A DNA stretch of 64,000 nucleotides from Candidatus Ribeiella danica (GTDB taxonomy: Bacteria; Chloroflexota; Chloroflexia; Chloroflexales; Roseiflexaceae), in the NCBI GenBank assembly GCA_016717335.1, contig JADKFS010000019.1, positions 620,001 to 684,000 of the forward strand, in the 5' to 3' direction. This document shows, one piece after another, positions 14,736 through 23,198 of this stretch. The translations under genes were made by a program, and so were the position numbers. A model generated the notes under the pieces. That model made no database searches. It was not told the DNA's origin and saw only the letters and a program-made list of their open reading frames with translations. Positions within the stretch are counted from its first letter, which is position 1, and each line of letters begins with the position of its first letter.

Positions 14736-17324
14736 TCACTTGAGCGTATCGAGCGCATCTTTCGCGCGATCGCTGCCGTGATCGATCGCCGACTCATAGG
14801 CCTTGCGCGCGTCGTCGGCCTGGCCCTGGTCCTGCAGCGTGCGCCCGAGCCCGTAGAAGGCGTCGCCGTAGTCGTCCTTCAGCTCGATCGCGCGCTCGAA
14901 CGCCTGCTTGGCCTGGTCGTACTGGCGGAGGCCGTAGTAGCTCCAGCCCAGCGCGTTGTGCGTGTAGGCCCGGTCTTCTTTCAGCTCCAGGGCGCGCTTG
15001 AGCGTGTCGACCGAATCCTGGTACTTCGAGTCGTCGCTCAGCGCGGCGGCCTGGTCCTGCAGCACCCAGCCCAGCCCGGTCACGGCGTCCACGTAGCGGT
15101 CGTTCAGCCCGATCGCCTTGCGGAACTGCGCCTCGGACTCGGCGTAGGCGCTGGTCTGGCTGTCGCCCGCCGGCAGCTGGCCGGCCTTGGTGCGGTTCAC
15201 CCAGCCGAGATCGGCGAAGATGCGGGGGCTCTTGGGGGCGATCTCGGCGGCCTTCTGGAGCTGCTCGATCGCCTGGTCGTAGTCGGGCGTCTCCTGGTAC
15301 TGGTAGACCGAGCTCTTGCCGATGTAGGCGTCGACGTCGCGCGGGTTGAGCTCGAGCGCCTTGTCGAACTCGCCCAGCGCGCCCTGGTAGTCCTCCAGGT
15401 AGTACAGGTTCCAGCCCAGGCCGGAGTGGGCGTGGCCGTACTGGTCGTCGGCGTCGAGCGCGGCCTCGAACGCCTCCTTGGCGCGATCGTGGTCCTCCTG
15501 CGCGTCGTAGAAGTAGCCCTGGTTGGAGTGGAACAGCGCGATCTGGCCCTGCAGCGCGATCGCCCGGTCGAACTCCTCGACGCCGCTGGCGATCGGCGAC
15601 TCGTCGCCCGTGAGCGCGTACTCCTGCCCGAAGACGTAGCCGCGCGCGCTGTGGGCCAGCGCCTGGGACAGCTTGTCCTCCTTCTGGGCCAGCTCGATCG
15701 CTTTGTCGGCGTCGGCGGCGGCCTCTTTCAGCTGGTCGCCGTCCGCGCTCTCGACAGCCTGGCTGGCCTTGATGTCGGCCCGCGCGATGTAGGCGAGCGG
15801 CAGCTTGTCGTTCAGCTCGACGGCCTTGTTCGCGGCGGCGAGCGCGTCCTGCAGCTCGCTCTGGTTGCCGAGCGCCTCGGACAGGACGGCGTAGGCGAGC
15901 GCGGAGCGCGGGTCGGCGGCGGTCGCGGCGCGCGCGGCGGCCTCGGCCTCGTCGTTGCGGTCGCGCAGCGTGTAGATCAGCGCCAGGCGCGTGTGGGCGA
16001 CGACGTTCTTGGGGTCGGCCTCCAGCACCTGCTTGTACGCGGCGATCGCTCGGTCGAGCCCGCCCTTCTGCTCGATCGCGGCCTGGCCGGCCGTGAGCCC
16101 CTGCTCGATGCGCGGGTCGACCCGGTTGAGCACGAAGGTGTCGATCAGCAGCGCGGCCACCAGCACCAGCACGATCGCGCCCAGGGCGATCGCCAGCCCG
16201 CGCCGCGATCGCGGGCTTCCTGCGGCGCGCGCTTCCGGCTTCGGCGGCGCGACCGGCGCGGGCGGCAGCGCCCCAAATCCGGCGGGCACGGTCGGCGGCG
16301 GGGGCGGCGTTGCGGCGCGCGGCGCCTCCGCCGCGGCGCTGGTGGAGATGACGTACGGCTGGACCTGGGGCTGCGGGGCCGCCTGGGTCGGCAGGCTGGC
16401 GGGCAGCGGCGTGCCGAGCGGCGGGCTGGCGGGCAGCGGCGTGCCGAGCGGCGGGCTGATCGGGCGCTGCTGCGGCGCGAACGAGCGCGTGCCGAGCCCC
16501 GCGCCGGCCTTCAGCGCGGCGATCAGCTCTGTCGCGGTGGCGAAGCGCGCCTCGGGCCGGCGCGCCAGCGCGCGCATGATCACATCCTCGACCGGCAGCG
16601 GCAGGTCGCCGCGGTAGTCGCGCGGCGGCCGCGGCGAGTGCTGCAGGCGCGCGACCAGCATGCCCAGCGGCGTGTCGGCCTGGAACGGCATATGGCCGGT
16701 CAGCATCTCGTAGAGCACCACCCCGAGCGCGTAGATATCCGTCGGCGGGCCGATCGTCGCGAGGCCCTGGGCCTGCTCGGGCGACATATACTCGGGCGTC
16801 CCCATCACCGTGCCGGTGATAGTCAGCCCGGATGTCGCGCCGCCCCGCGCCAGCCCGAAGTCGGTCAGGTAGACCCAGCCGTTGCGCTCGGCCATCATGT
16901 TCGACGGCTTGATGTCGCGGTGAATCACGCCCTGGCTATGGGCGTAGTCCAGCGCGTCGGCGACCTGCTCGAGCATGGCGGCGGCCTCGCGGACCTCCAG
17001 CGCGCCGCGCTCCTGGACGATCTGCTTGAGCGTCTGGCCCGCGATGAACTTCATGGCGATGTAGTTGAAGCCCTCGGCCTCGCCGATCGCATAGATCGGG
17101 ACGATGTGCGGGTGCTCGAGCGCGGCGACGCTGCGGGCCTCGTGCAGAAAGCGCTGCAGGTAGCTCCCGTCGAGCGAGAGCTCCGGGGGCAGGACCTTCA
17201 GCGCGACCGCGCGCTGCAGGTCGGTCTGGTATGCCTTGTAGACCACCGCCATGCCGCCGCGGCCGAGCTCCGCGACGATCTTGAACTGGCCGAGCGTGCG
17301 ATCGAGTAGGTTGATGTCTGGCAT
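14736..17324 (-). CDS. membrane Ser/Thr protein kinase (PknB type) with C-terminal TPR repeats
   Basis: 862 residues. Kinase domain about 12-275: glycine loop GRGGMAVVYK, K43, catalytic HRD at 135-137 (VIHRDIKPSN), DFG at 155-157 and GTPEYMSPEQA. A Pro/Ala linker holds the tandem repeat SPPLGTPLPA, followed by one transmembrane helix (375-399). The outer part (about 405-862) is a long series of TPR units with recurring A-x-Y/F and D-P/N-R motifs. Such kinases sense external signals through the outer domain; here TPRs would bind peptide or protein ligands outside. No phosphatase is adjacent. A 13-bp palindrome sits about 75 bases upstream of the start. Confidence 0.95.
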   Translation of the reverse strand: MPDINLLDRTLGQFKIVAELGRGGMAVVYKAYQTDLQRAVALKVLPPELSLDGSYLQRFLHEARSVAALEHPHIVPIYAIGEAEGFNYIAMKFIAGQTLKQIVQERGALEVREAAAMLEQVADALDYAHSQGVIHRDIKPSNMMAERNGWVYLTDFGLARGGATSGLTITGTVMGTPEYMSPEQAQGLATIGPPTDIYALGVVLYEMLTGHMPFQADTPLGMLVARLQHSPRPPRDYRGDLPLPVEDVIMRALARRPEARFATATELIAALKAGAGLGTRSFAPQQRPISPPLGTPLPASPPLGTPLPASLPTQAAPQPQVQPYVISTSAAAEAPRAATPPPPPTVPAGFGALPPAPVAPPKPEARAAGSPRSRRGLAIALGAIVLVLVAALLIDTFVLNRVDPRIEQGLTAGQAAIEQKGGLDRAIAAYKQVLEADPKNVVAHTRLALIYTLRDRNDEAEAAARAATAADPRSALAYAVLSEALGNQSELQDALAAANKAVELNDKLPLAYIARADIKASQAVESADGDQLKEAAADADKAIELAQKEDKLSQALAHSARGYVFGQEYALTGDESPIASGVEEFDRAIALQGQIALFHSNQGYFYDAQEDHDRAKEAFEAALDADDQYGHAHSGLGWNLYYLEDYQGALGEFDKALELNPRDVDAYIGKSSVYQYQETPDYDQAIEQLQKAAEIAPKSPRIFADLGWVNRTKAGQLPAGDSQTSAYAESEAQFRKAIGLNDRYVDAVTGLGWVLQDQAAALSDDSKYQDSVDTLKRALELKEDRAYTHNALGWSYYGLRQYDQAKQAFERAIELKDDYGDAFYGLGRTLQDQGQADDARKAYESAIDHGSDRAKDALDTLK

Positions 17325-17395
17325 ATGCGCAGCCTATCTGTGATTGAGCGATGTCGAGGGACGACGAGACGGCCAGGCGGGGACGTGCGAGCTGG

Positions 17396-17408
17396 TCATA
17401 CAGTATGA
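17396..17408. promoter_or_regulatory. palindrome upstream of the kinase gene
   Basis: TCATAC-A-GTATGA is an exact 13-bp palindrome located about 72 bases upstream of the kinase ATG (17324, reverse strand), in a less GC-rich patch. It could be an operator; no promoter consensus is clear beside it. Confidence 0.35.
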
Positions 17409-17482
17409 ACGTCGCCGCCGCTATGTTATCGCATACTCTCGCGCCTCGATCAAGCCGGCATGTCGGTGCGGGTCCTGCCTAT

Positions 17483-17690
17483 TATAATCGAAGGTGGGTG
17501 CGGGCTGCTAGGCAGCCCGCACCCACCTCAGGGCTCGTGCAACGTCGGCCCTCACCCGCCTGCCCCCGCTCCCGCGCGGGAGCGGGGGGATTCTTGTCGG
17601 CGTCGTGGTGCGCGCACCACGACGCCAGATCTATTCCCCCTCCCCTTTTAGGGGAGGGGGCAAGGGGGAGGGGTCAAAGACGTTGTATCA
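17483..17690. repeat. composite repeat with three long hairpins
   Basis: In order: TATAAT at 17483-17488 (self-complementary as ATTATAAT), a hairpin with arms GTGGGTGCGGGCTGC and GCAGCCCGCACCCAC (17494-17526), a CCCGCTCCCGCGCGGGAGCG palindrome, a hairpin with arms GGCGTCGTGGTGCG and CGCACCACGACGCC (about 17599-17626), and CCCCCTCCCC/GGGGAGGGGG. It is the composite family with a different hairpin core. No gene is supported between 17325 and 17687. Confidence 0.8.
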
Positions 17691-17948
17691 GCCCTGGTAC
17701 CCATCTGCCCCGCTCCCATCGCCGCGGGAGAAGACAGGCGACCTGGCGCCCTGGTCGGCCGGGCGGGGGCGCAGCTGGACGGCCTGCAGGCCAAGCACGT
17801 CGAAGGCGAAGGCGAAGACGCGGTCGAACAGGTCGTTCTGCTGTGCTGTAAGATGAGCCGGCAGATCGATCGTCGCCTTCGGGTGGTTGGAGGCGCTGCC
17901 GTTGTGGGTGTCCAGTCTCAGCGATCCGCTCTGGCTCAGCATCATCAT
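17688..17948 (-). CDS. small hypothetical protein
   Basis: 86 residues with a good ribosome binding site (AGGAG, nine bases before ATG 17948). The first 60 residues look like real protein (KATIDLPAHLTAQQ, then FDRVFAFAFDVLG); the last 27 are translated from the start of the repeat block and are rich in R, P, G and D, so the original 3' end may have been replaced by repeat DNA. It follows the cupredoxin gene on the same strand with 66 bases between. No family recognised. Confidence 0.5.
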   Translation of the reverse strand: MMMLSQSGSLRLDTHNGSASNHPKATIDLPAHLTAQQNDLFDRVFAFAFDVLGLQAVQLRPRPADQGARSPVFSRGDGSGADGYQG

Positions 17949-18014
17949 GGTGGTGTTCTCCTACGAGCGACGTGGCGAAGCCCTCCCCTGTAGCCATCCC
18001 GCCAAGACAAGCCC

Positions 18015-18818
18015 CTATGGATCGACGATCAGCGTGCCGTGCATGCCCTCGCCGGTGGCCTTGTTGTAGTGCGGCGTGCAGTAGAAGGTGTACGTGCCCG
18101 GCTTGGTCGGCTTGAAGAAGGCCAGGCTGTGCTTGCCGGCCGGCATTGGCGCGCTGACGCTCAGCTCGTCCACCACGAAGGCGTGGTCGATGCCGTCGGG
18201 GTTCTCCAGGCGCAGCGCCACGGACTCGCCGGCCTTGACGTGGATCTGGCCGTTCGCGAACTTATCGAGCGTGACCGCCGGCAGCGCGGCGAGCGCGTCG
18301 GGGCTGACGCCGGCCGGGCTGCCGGCCTGCGGGATGGCGCCGACCGCGAGCGCGCCGGCGACCAGGCCGACCACCGCAAGGAGCGCGGCGGGCAGCCAGC
18401 TCGGCGTGCGGCGCTCGGCGCTGCGGTAGTTCTGCACCACCGCCGCGATGCTGGCGACCAGCCCGATCAGCAGCACCGGGAGCGCCACGACTATGAATGT
18501 GAACATCGCCCCGCCGGGGTGCGCGAGCACGTAGACGATCTCGCTGCCGATCAGGCCGAGCAGGGCCAGCAGCGCGCCGAAGACGAGCGTGCCGAGCAGC
18601 GGCGCCCAGCGCCAGCCGACCGCCACCACGCCCGCCATGATCAGCGCTGCCGCCGCGATCCCGCTCATCATCGGGTCGAAGCCGCCGAGCAGCCCGACCT
18701 GCAGGTAGCCGAGCAGGGCCGCGACCCCGGCGAGCGCGCCGGCAGTGAGCTTGCCGAGCCCCGAGAGCGACATCCGGCGTACGGTGCGGTTGGCCCCTTG
18801 GGTGAACGATGCTTCCAC
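18015..18818 (-). CDS. membrane protein with C-terminal cupredoxin (plastocyanin-like) domain
   Basis: 267 residues: about four to five hydrophobic helices in the first 160, then a single type-1 copper domain. The copper ligands are visible in order: His in GIDHAFVVDE, Cys and His in YTFYCTPHYN, and Met in GEGMHGTLIV. The outer copper domain would accept or pass electrons near a respiratory or photosynthetic complex. I start at GTG 18818 because AAGGAGG lies seven bases upstream of it; the ATG at 18842 lies upstream of that site. No oxidase or bc/ACIII gene is adjacent, so its partner is not known. Confidence 0.85.
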   Translation of the reverse strand: MEASFTQGANRTVRRMSLSGLGKLTAGALAGVAALLGYLQVGLLGGFDPMMSGIAAAALIMAGVVAVGWRWAPLLGTLVFGALLALLGLIGSEIVYVLAHPGGAMFTFIVVALPVLLIGLVASIAAVVQNYRSAERRTPSWLPAALLAVVGLVAGALAVGAIPQAGSPAGVSPDALAALPAVTLDKFANGQIHVKAGESVALRLENPDGIDHAFVVDELSVSAPMPAGKHSLAFFKPTKPGTYTFYCTPHYNKATGEGMHGTLIVDP

Positions 18819-18974
18819 GAGCGACCTCCTTGTATATGTCATTGTGTGAGTCCGTTTGTGTGCCGTAAGACTAGCACGCGGGCCGTCCCTCCGTCATGAG
18901 ATCGGTGTCCCGATCTGGCGGGCAGTCTGTCCCAGCCGGCCTCCGTCTTTTGGCGGAGCTGCGCTCGGCCGCGA

Positions 18975-19555
18975 GGCCCAGGCTGCTTTTGGGGCGCTGC
19001 GCCCCCGGCCCCCCTCCGGCAAATGATGCCGTACCAGCTGCAAGCACAGCGGCACATGCCCGGTACCATTCCTTGGGCGCGGGTTGCCGCCCGCCGCGCC
19101 TGGATATTGCCGGGCATGTGCTACAAACACTGCAACAGGTACAACATTCTTTGCAGGGGGTCTGGGGGCGGGCTTCCGCCCCCAGCGGGGGGCGTGGGGG
19201 GCGGAGCCCGCCCACGAAGATACGCACGCTGTCGCTGCACCTCGGATCGGATGGGGCACGGGGCGCGCCGCCCCGGGGGGTATGGGGCGCGCCGCCCCGG
19301 GGGGTGTGGGGCGCGCAGCCCCAGCGGGGGGTGTGGGGCGCGCCGCCCCGGGGGTATGTGGGGCGCGCAGCCCCAGCGGGGGTATGGGGCGCGCCGCCCC
19401 AGCGGGGGGTGGGGGGCGGGCCGCGGCCCGGGGTGGGGCGCGCGCGCCGGGGGGGGCGCGCCGCCCCGGGGGGTGTGGGGCGCGCAGCCCCAGCGGGGGG
19501 TGTGGGGCGCGCAGCCCCAGCCCCAATTACGGAGACACAGCTCCACAAAAGGTGT
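18975..19555. repeat. GC-rich repeat block with dispersed element copy B
   Basis: Nearly 600 bases without a gene. Copy B of the dispersed element (19002-19165) is followed by at least ten tandem units of the type GGGGCGCGC(C/A)G(C/A)CCC(C/A)G with GGGGGTGTG or GGGGTATG linkers. Unit length varies slightly around 23-24 bp, so all frames stay open and give repetitive GRAAPGGVW-like translations that are not proteins. Confidence 0.85.
19002..19165 (+). repeat. dispersed 175-bp element, copy B
   Basis: Landmarks in order: CTCCGGCAAATGATGCC, CACATGCCCGG, CCGCCGCGCCTGGATATT, GCCGGGCATGTG, then a diverged right end (CATTCTTTGCAGGGGG). Same orientation as copies C and D. Confidence 0.8.
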
Positions 19556-19595
19556 ATACTAGCAGCGTAGCTGTTTCCGAATCTGATGATAGAGA

Positions 19596-20615
19596 GTGAC
19601 GGCCGTGTCTGTAGAACCTGTCACACGTCATGAGACCGAGGGGGGCGCGCGGATCTACCGCATATCGGCGCGCGTGTTCCCGATGCTGGTCGGGAATGTA
19701 TACATCGTGATTGCCGGCGACTATGTGGCGCTGGTCGATACCGGCAGCGGCCTGGGCGAGAGCGACGACCACATCCGCGCGGGGCTCGAGCAGATCCGCG
19801 ACGAGTGGGGCGAGCCGATCGGCTGGCCTGATATCAAGCGCATTGTCGTGACCCACGGGCACGTCGATCACTACGGCGGCCTGGGGGCGCTGCGCGAGCA
19901 GACGCACGCGCCGGTCGCGATCCACGAGCTCGACCGGCGCGTGCTGACCAACCACGAGGAGCGGCTGGTGCTGGCGAGCCGGGCGCTCTCGGCCTACCTC
20001 TGGCGCGCCGGGGTCTCCGAGTCGAGCCACGCCAGCCTGATGGGCATGTATGGCTGGAGCAAGGGCCTGTTCCGCTCGATCGAGGTCGAGCGGCTGCTGA
20101 GCGAGGGCGACCTGCTCGACGACCTGATGCTGGTGCGTCACGTGCCCGGCCACTGCCCCGGCCAGGTCTGCCTGCAGATCCACGACGTCCTGCTGAGCGC
20201 CGACCACGTGCTGGCCTACACCTCGCCGCACCTCGCGCCCGCGAGCCTGACGCCCCTGACGGGCCTGTGGCACTACTTCGAGTCGCTGCGCAAGATCGCC
20301 GCCGTGCCCGACATCAGCCTGGCGCTGGGCGGCCACGAGGAGCCCATCCACGATCTGTACGGGCGCATCGCGCAGATCGAGGCGTCGCACCGGCGCAAGC
20401 TCGATCGCCTGCTCGATGCCTGCGCCGAGCCGCGCACGATCAATGAGCTGACCAGGGCGATCTACCCCGACGTGCAGAGCTACGATGTTCTGCTGGCGCT
20501 CGAGGAGATTGGCGCGCACGTCGAGTACCTCGACCAGCACGGCCAGCTCGGGATCGCGAACCTCGACGAGGTCGCCGAGGACGAGCACGCCGCGCCGCAG
20601 TACCACCGGCTGTGA
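19596..20615 (+). CDS. MBL-fold metallo-hydrolase
   Basis: 339 residues. The two-metal site is clear: THGHVDH (HxHxDH), then VPGHCPGQV and SADHVL, and a final GGHEEPI histidine. The C-terminal 80 residues (from about RIAQIEASHRRKLDRLLDAC) form a winged-helix-like tail often seen in hydroxyacylglutathione-hydrolase and RNase-Z-like lactamase relatives of Chloroflexota and Actinobacteria. Substrate unknown; a thioester or lactone is likely. Starts are GTG at 19596 or GTG at 19605; neither has a strong ribosome binding site. A sulfurtransferase follows on the same strand, which would suit a thiol-detoxification pair, but repeats separate them. Confidence 0.88.
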   Translation: MTAVSVEPVTRHETEGGARIYRISARVFPMLVGNVYIVIAGDYVALVDTGSGLGESDDHIRAGLEQIRDEWGEPIGWPDIKRIVVTHGHVDHYGGLGALREQTHAPVAIHELDRRVLTNHEERLVLASRALSAYLWRAGVSESSHASLMGMYGWSKGLFRSIEVERLLSEGDLLDDLMLVRHVPGHCPGQVCLQIHDVLLSADHVLAYTSPHLAPASLTPLTGLWHYFESLRKIAAVPDISLALGGHEEPIHDLYGRIAQIEASHRRKLDRLLDACAEPRTINELTRAIYPDVQSYDVLLALEEIGAHVEYLDQHGQLGIANLDEVAEDEHAAPQYHRL

Positions 20616-20796
20616 CAAGGTGACATGGTGAGGGGTGACACGGCGAGATTCTGAACTGTCGCCTTGTCACCCCGCCAGCTTGTTAGGAGAGAAAGGCGAG
20701 ACGACAAGGCGACATGGTGGGGGGTGACACCGCGAGATTCCGAACTGTCACCTTGTCACCCTGTCACCTTGTCGTTTTGTTAGGAGAGAAAGGCTT
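20614..20796. repeat. tandem duplication of about 85 bp made of inverted octamer arrays, carrying a ribosome binding site
   Basis: The unit runs GACAAGGTGACATGGTG, TGACAC(G/C)GCGAGATTC, GAACTGTC, (C/G)CCTTGTCACC, TTAGGAGAGAAAGGC and occurs twice (about 20614-20697 and 20703-20794). Each copy forms a stem from inverted octamer arrays. The last copy supplies the ribosome binding site of the sulfurtransferase; the first copy is a spare with no start codon after it. Confidence 0.85.
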
Positions 20797-20800
20797 ATTC

Positions 20801-21676
20801 ATGGCAGTGGACCTGCTGGTAACCGTCGAGTGGCTGAAGGATCGGCTGGGCGACCCGAGCGTGCGTCCGGTCGACGTGCGCTGGTACCTGGCCGAGCGCG
20901 GGCGCGGGCGCGCCGAGTACGACGGCGGGCATATCCCCGGCGCGGCGTTCATGGACGTGGACGACGACCTCTCGGCGCCGCGCGGGCAGGGGCCCGGCCG
21001 CCACCCGCTGCCCGACCCCGCGGCGTTCGCGGCGGCCGCGGGCCGCGCGGGCATCGGCCCCGACACGCACGTGGTCGCGTACGACGCGGCCGGCGGGGCC
21101 TACGCGGCGCGGCTGTGGTGGCTGCTGCGCTACTTCGGCCACGAGCGCGTCTCGCTGCTCGACGGCGGCTGGCCGGCCTGGAGCGCCGCCGGGCAGCCGA
21201 TCGAGCGGGGCGCCCCGGCGATGACGCCGGCGACGTTCCTCGCGCTACCGCATCCTGATCTGGTGGTCGACGCCGGCGCGGTGGACGCGCTGCGGCGCGA
21301 CCCGCGCACGCTGCTGCTCGACGCGCGCGCGACCGAGCGCTACGAGGGGCGCGTCGAGCCGATCGACCCGCAGCCCGGCCACATCCCCAGCGCGCGCTCG
21401 GCGCCCTACGCCGGCAACCTGCGCGACGGCTTTCTCAAGCGCCCCGACGAGCTGCGCGAGCGCTACCTCGACCTCGGCGCCGACGCCGCCCGGGCGATCG
21501 TCTGCTACTGCGGCTCGGGCGTCACCGCCGCGCACACGATCTTCGCGCTGCACCTGGCCGGCCGCGACGACGCGCTGCTCTACGAGGGCTCGTGGAGCGA
21601 CTGGTCGGGCGACCCGGCCCGCCCGGTGGCGACAGGGCCCGAGGCCGGGCTCCCCGGCGGCCCAGGGCTGGCATAG
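20801..21676 (+). CDS. thiosulfate/3-mercaptopyruvate sulfurtransferase (two-domain rhodanese)
   Basis: Transfers sulfane sulfur from thiosulfate or mercaptopyruvate to an acceptor such as cyanide or a thiol. 291 residues in two rhodanese domains: an inactive N-terminal one (VDVRWYLAERGRGRAEYDGG, GHIPGAAFMDVD, LLDGGWPAW) and a catalytic C-terminal one with the active-site loop CYCGSGVTA, preceded by LLDARATERYEG. ATG 20801 has GGAGAGAAAGGC upstream, supplied by the duplicated repeat. Which sulfur donor it prefers cannot be told from the loop by eye. Confidence 0.93.
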   Translation: MAVDLLVTVEWLKDRLGDPSVRPVDVRWYLAERGRGRAEYDGGHIPGAAFMDVDDDLSAPRGQGPGRHPLPDPAAFAAAAGRAGIGPDTHVVAYDAAGGAYAARLWWLLRYFGHERVSLLDGGWPAWSAAGQPIERGAPAMTPATFLALPHPDLVVDAGAVDALRRDPRTLLLDARATERYEGRVEPIDPQPGHIPSARSAPYAGNLRDGFLKRPDELRERYLDLGADAARAIVCYCGSGVTAAHTIFALHLAGRDDALLYEGSWSDWSGDPARPVATGPEAGLPGGPGLA

Positions 21677-21683
21677 CTGAAGA

Positions 21684-21830
21684 CCCTCACCCCTGCCCCC
21701 TCTCCCAGCGGGAGAGGGGGCATTATTGGCTCGGCACGGGGTTTCGGCGGAGCCGAAACCCCGTGCCGAGCTACCGTTTCCCCGCCCCTGCCAGGGGCGG
21801 GGGCAGGGGGTGGGGCGATCCGAGCACCAA
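21684..21830. repeat. composite repeat with a 20-bp perfect hairpin
   Basis: CCCTCACCCCTGCCCCCTCTCCC and its partner GGGAGAGGGGG, then a hairpin at 21729-21771 with arms of 20 bp (GCTCGGCACGGGGTTTCGGC and its exact complement, 3-base loop), then CCCCTGCCAGGGGCGGGG and GCAGGGGGTGGGG. The same inner arm ending GGTTTCGGC is used at 48393-48433. It follows the sulfurtransferase stop and could end its transcript. Confidence 0.85.
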
Positions 21831-21897
21831 CATTATGCTTTTACTCATGCCTTGTGGATATCTTCCCAATCATGGCTCGATAGAGCCATGAAGCCAC

Positions 21898-21927
21898 TTG
21901 ACAACTGTCATGCTTTTTCTGTATGAT
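21898..21927 (+). promoter_or_regulatory. sigma-70 promoter of the DNA methyltransferase gene
   Basis: TTGACA at 21898-21903, an 18-base spacer and TATGAT at 21922-21927. The methyltransferase ATG follows at 21960, giving a leader of about 25 bases with GAGGGGA as ribosome binding site. Confidence 0.65.
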
Positions 21928-21959
21928 ACGCTCGTCTATCCGCTGACGAGGGGACGATC

Positions 21960-23084
21960 ATGCAGCTGATCCCGCCGAGCTCGATCTACCTGGACGACCA
22001 GCCGCTGGAGGAGCCGCCCGAGCCGCGCACGCTCAGCCGGGTGCTCCTGCTCGAACACCTGCGTCGGCTCAAGGCGGCCGGCTCGATCCGCGAGGTCCGC
22101 CGGGGCGTCGCCGATCTGAAGGCGCAGGTCGACGATCGGGCGAGCGACCTGCACGCCGACCGGGCCAGCGAGGCGGGCGTCAGCTTCACGCAGGACTATC
22201 TCGACGCCGAGCTGGACCAGATCGCCGCGGCCTACACCGTCGAGCGCGCGCGCTACTACGTCGATCGCTTCGTCCGGGCCATCACCGAGGTGCGCACCGG
22301 CGCGGTCAACGACATCAACCTGAACCGCTGGAAAGAGTACGAGGACATCTACACCGACAGCTTGTGGCTGGTGAGCCGCCGCGACGGCTCGGGCGCGCAC
22401 AGCGCCGGCTACTGGGGCAACTTCATCCCGCAGATCCCGCACCAGATGATGCGCCGCTACACCCGGCCGGGCGACTGGGTGCTCGACCCGTTCGCCGGGT
22501 CGGGAACGACGCTGATCGAGGCGCGCCGGCTGGGCCGGAACTGCCTCGGCGTCGAGCTGCAGGAGCCGGTCGCCGCGCGCGCGAGCGCGCTGGTCGAGGC
22601 CGAGCCGAACCCGCACGGCGTCGTCGGCGAGATCGTGGCGCGCGACAGCCTGTCGACCGACTTCCGCGCGCTGCTGGAGCGGCACGGGCAGCGCGCGGCC
22701 CAGCTCGCCATCCTGCACCCGCCGTACTACGACATCATCAAGTTCAGCGACGACGCGCGCGACCTCAGCAACGCCGGGTCGATCGCGGCCTTCCTACAGA
22801 TGATCGGGCGGCTGGTCGACGGCATCGCGCCGGTGCTCGAGTCCGGGCGCTACCTGGTGCTGGTGATCGGCGACAAGTACGCGAAGCGCGAGTGGGTCCC
22901 GCTGGGCTTCCAGACGATGAACGAGGTGATCGAGCGCGGCTTCTCGCTCAAGAGCATCGTCGTCAAGAACTTCGAGGATACGACCGCCAAGCGCAGCCAG
23001 AAGGAGCTCTGGAAGTACCGCGCGCTGGCAGGCGGGTTCTACGTCTTCAAGCACGAGTACATCTTCGTGTTCCGCAAGCGATAG
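21960..23084 (+). CDS. DNA methyltransferase (N4-cytosine/N6-adenine class)
   Basis: 374 residues. The SAM-binding motif DPFAGSGTTLIEARR is at 176-190 and the catalytic motif is HPPYY at 253-257, in the I-then-IV order. Family members usually have D, S or N at the first position of (D/S/N)PPY; His occurs in a branch of bacterial enzymes with the same HPPYYDIIKFS stretch. The N-terminal 170 residues contain a probable target-recognition or helical region. No restriction endonuclease is adjacent, so it is likely a solitary modification enzyme. It lies 0.85 kb from a Dam-type gene on the other strand. Confidence 0.88.
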   Translation: MQLIPPSSIYLDDQPLEEPPEPRTLSRVLLLEHLRRLKAAGSIREVRRGVADLKAQVDDRASDLHADRASEAGVSFTQDYLDAELDQIAAAYTVERARYYVDRFVRAITEVRTGAVNDINLNRWKEYEDIYTDSLWLVSRRDGSGAHSAGYWGNFIPQIPHQMMRRYTRPGDWVLDPFAGSGTTLIEARRLGRNCLGVELQEPVAARASALVEAEPNPHGVVGEIVARDSLSTDFRALLERHGQRAAQLAILHPPYYDIIKFSDDARDLSNAGSIAAFLQMIGRLVDGIAPVLESGRYLVLVIGDKYAKREWVPLGFQTMNEVIERGFSLKSIVVKNFEDTTAKRSQKELWKYRALAGGFYVFKHEYIFVFRKR

Positions 23085-23087
23085 CTC

Positions 23088-23196
23088 TCAGCTTTCAGCT
23101 TTCAGCTTTCAGGTCAATGGTAATCAACGTTTTCTACGAAATGGCTGACGGTTGACGCCTGACGGCTCGCCTGACCCCTGACGCCTGACCCCTGAC
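23088..23196. repeat. heptamer arrays between methyltransferase and response regulator
   Basis: TTTCAGC units at 23090-23110, then TGACGGC, TGACGCC and TGACCCC units at 23145-23196. The array ends next to the stop of the response regulator gene. Confidence 0.75.
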
Positions 23197-23198
23197 GG

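Noticed and set aside
14268..17309. A 3-kb open frame on the forward strand opposite the kinase gene
   Set aside because: It mirrors the kinase codons; in this GC-rich genome the antisense frame of real genes lacks stops. Its translation is R/V/L/G-rich without any domain. The same holds for the long frames opposite LivHM (about 5745-7502) and the TIGR03663-NHL gene (about 33217-35763).
18894..19600. Long GAPHTPRWG- and GRAAPGGVWG-like repetitive proteins on both strands
   Set aside because: They are translations of tandem GC-rich hairpin units; all six frames are open because of composition, and there is no ribosome binding site or domain.
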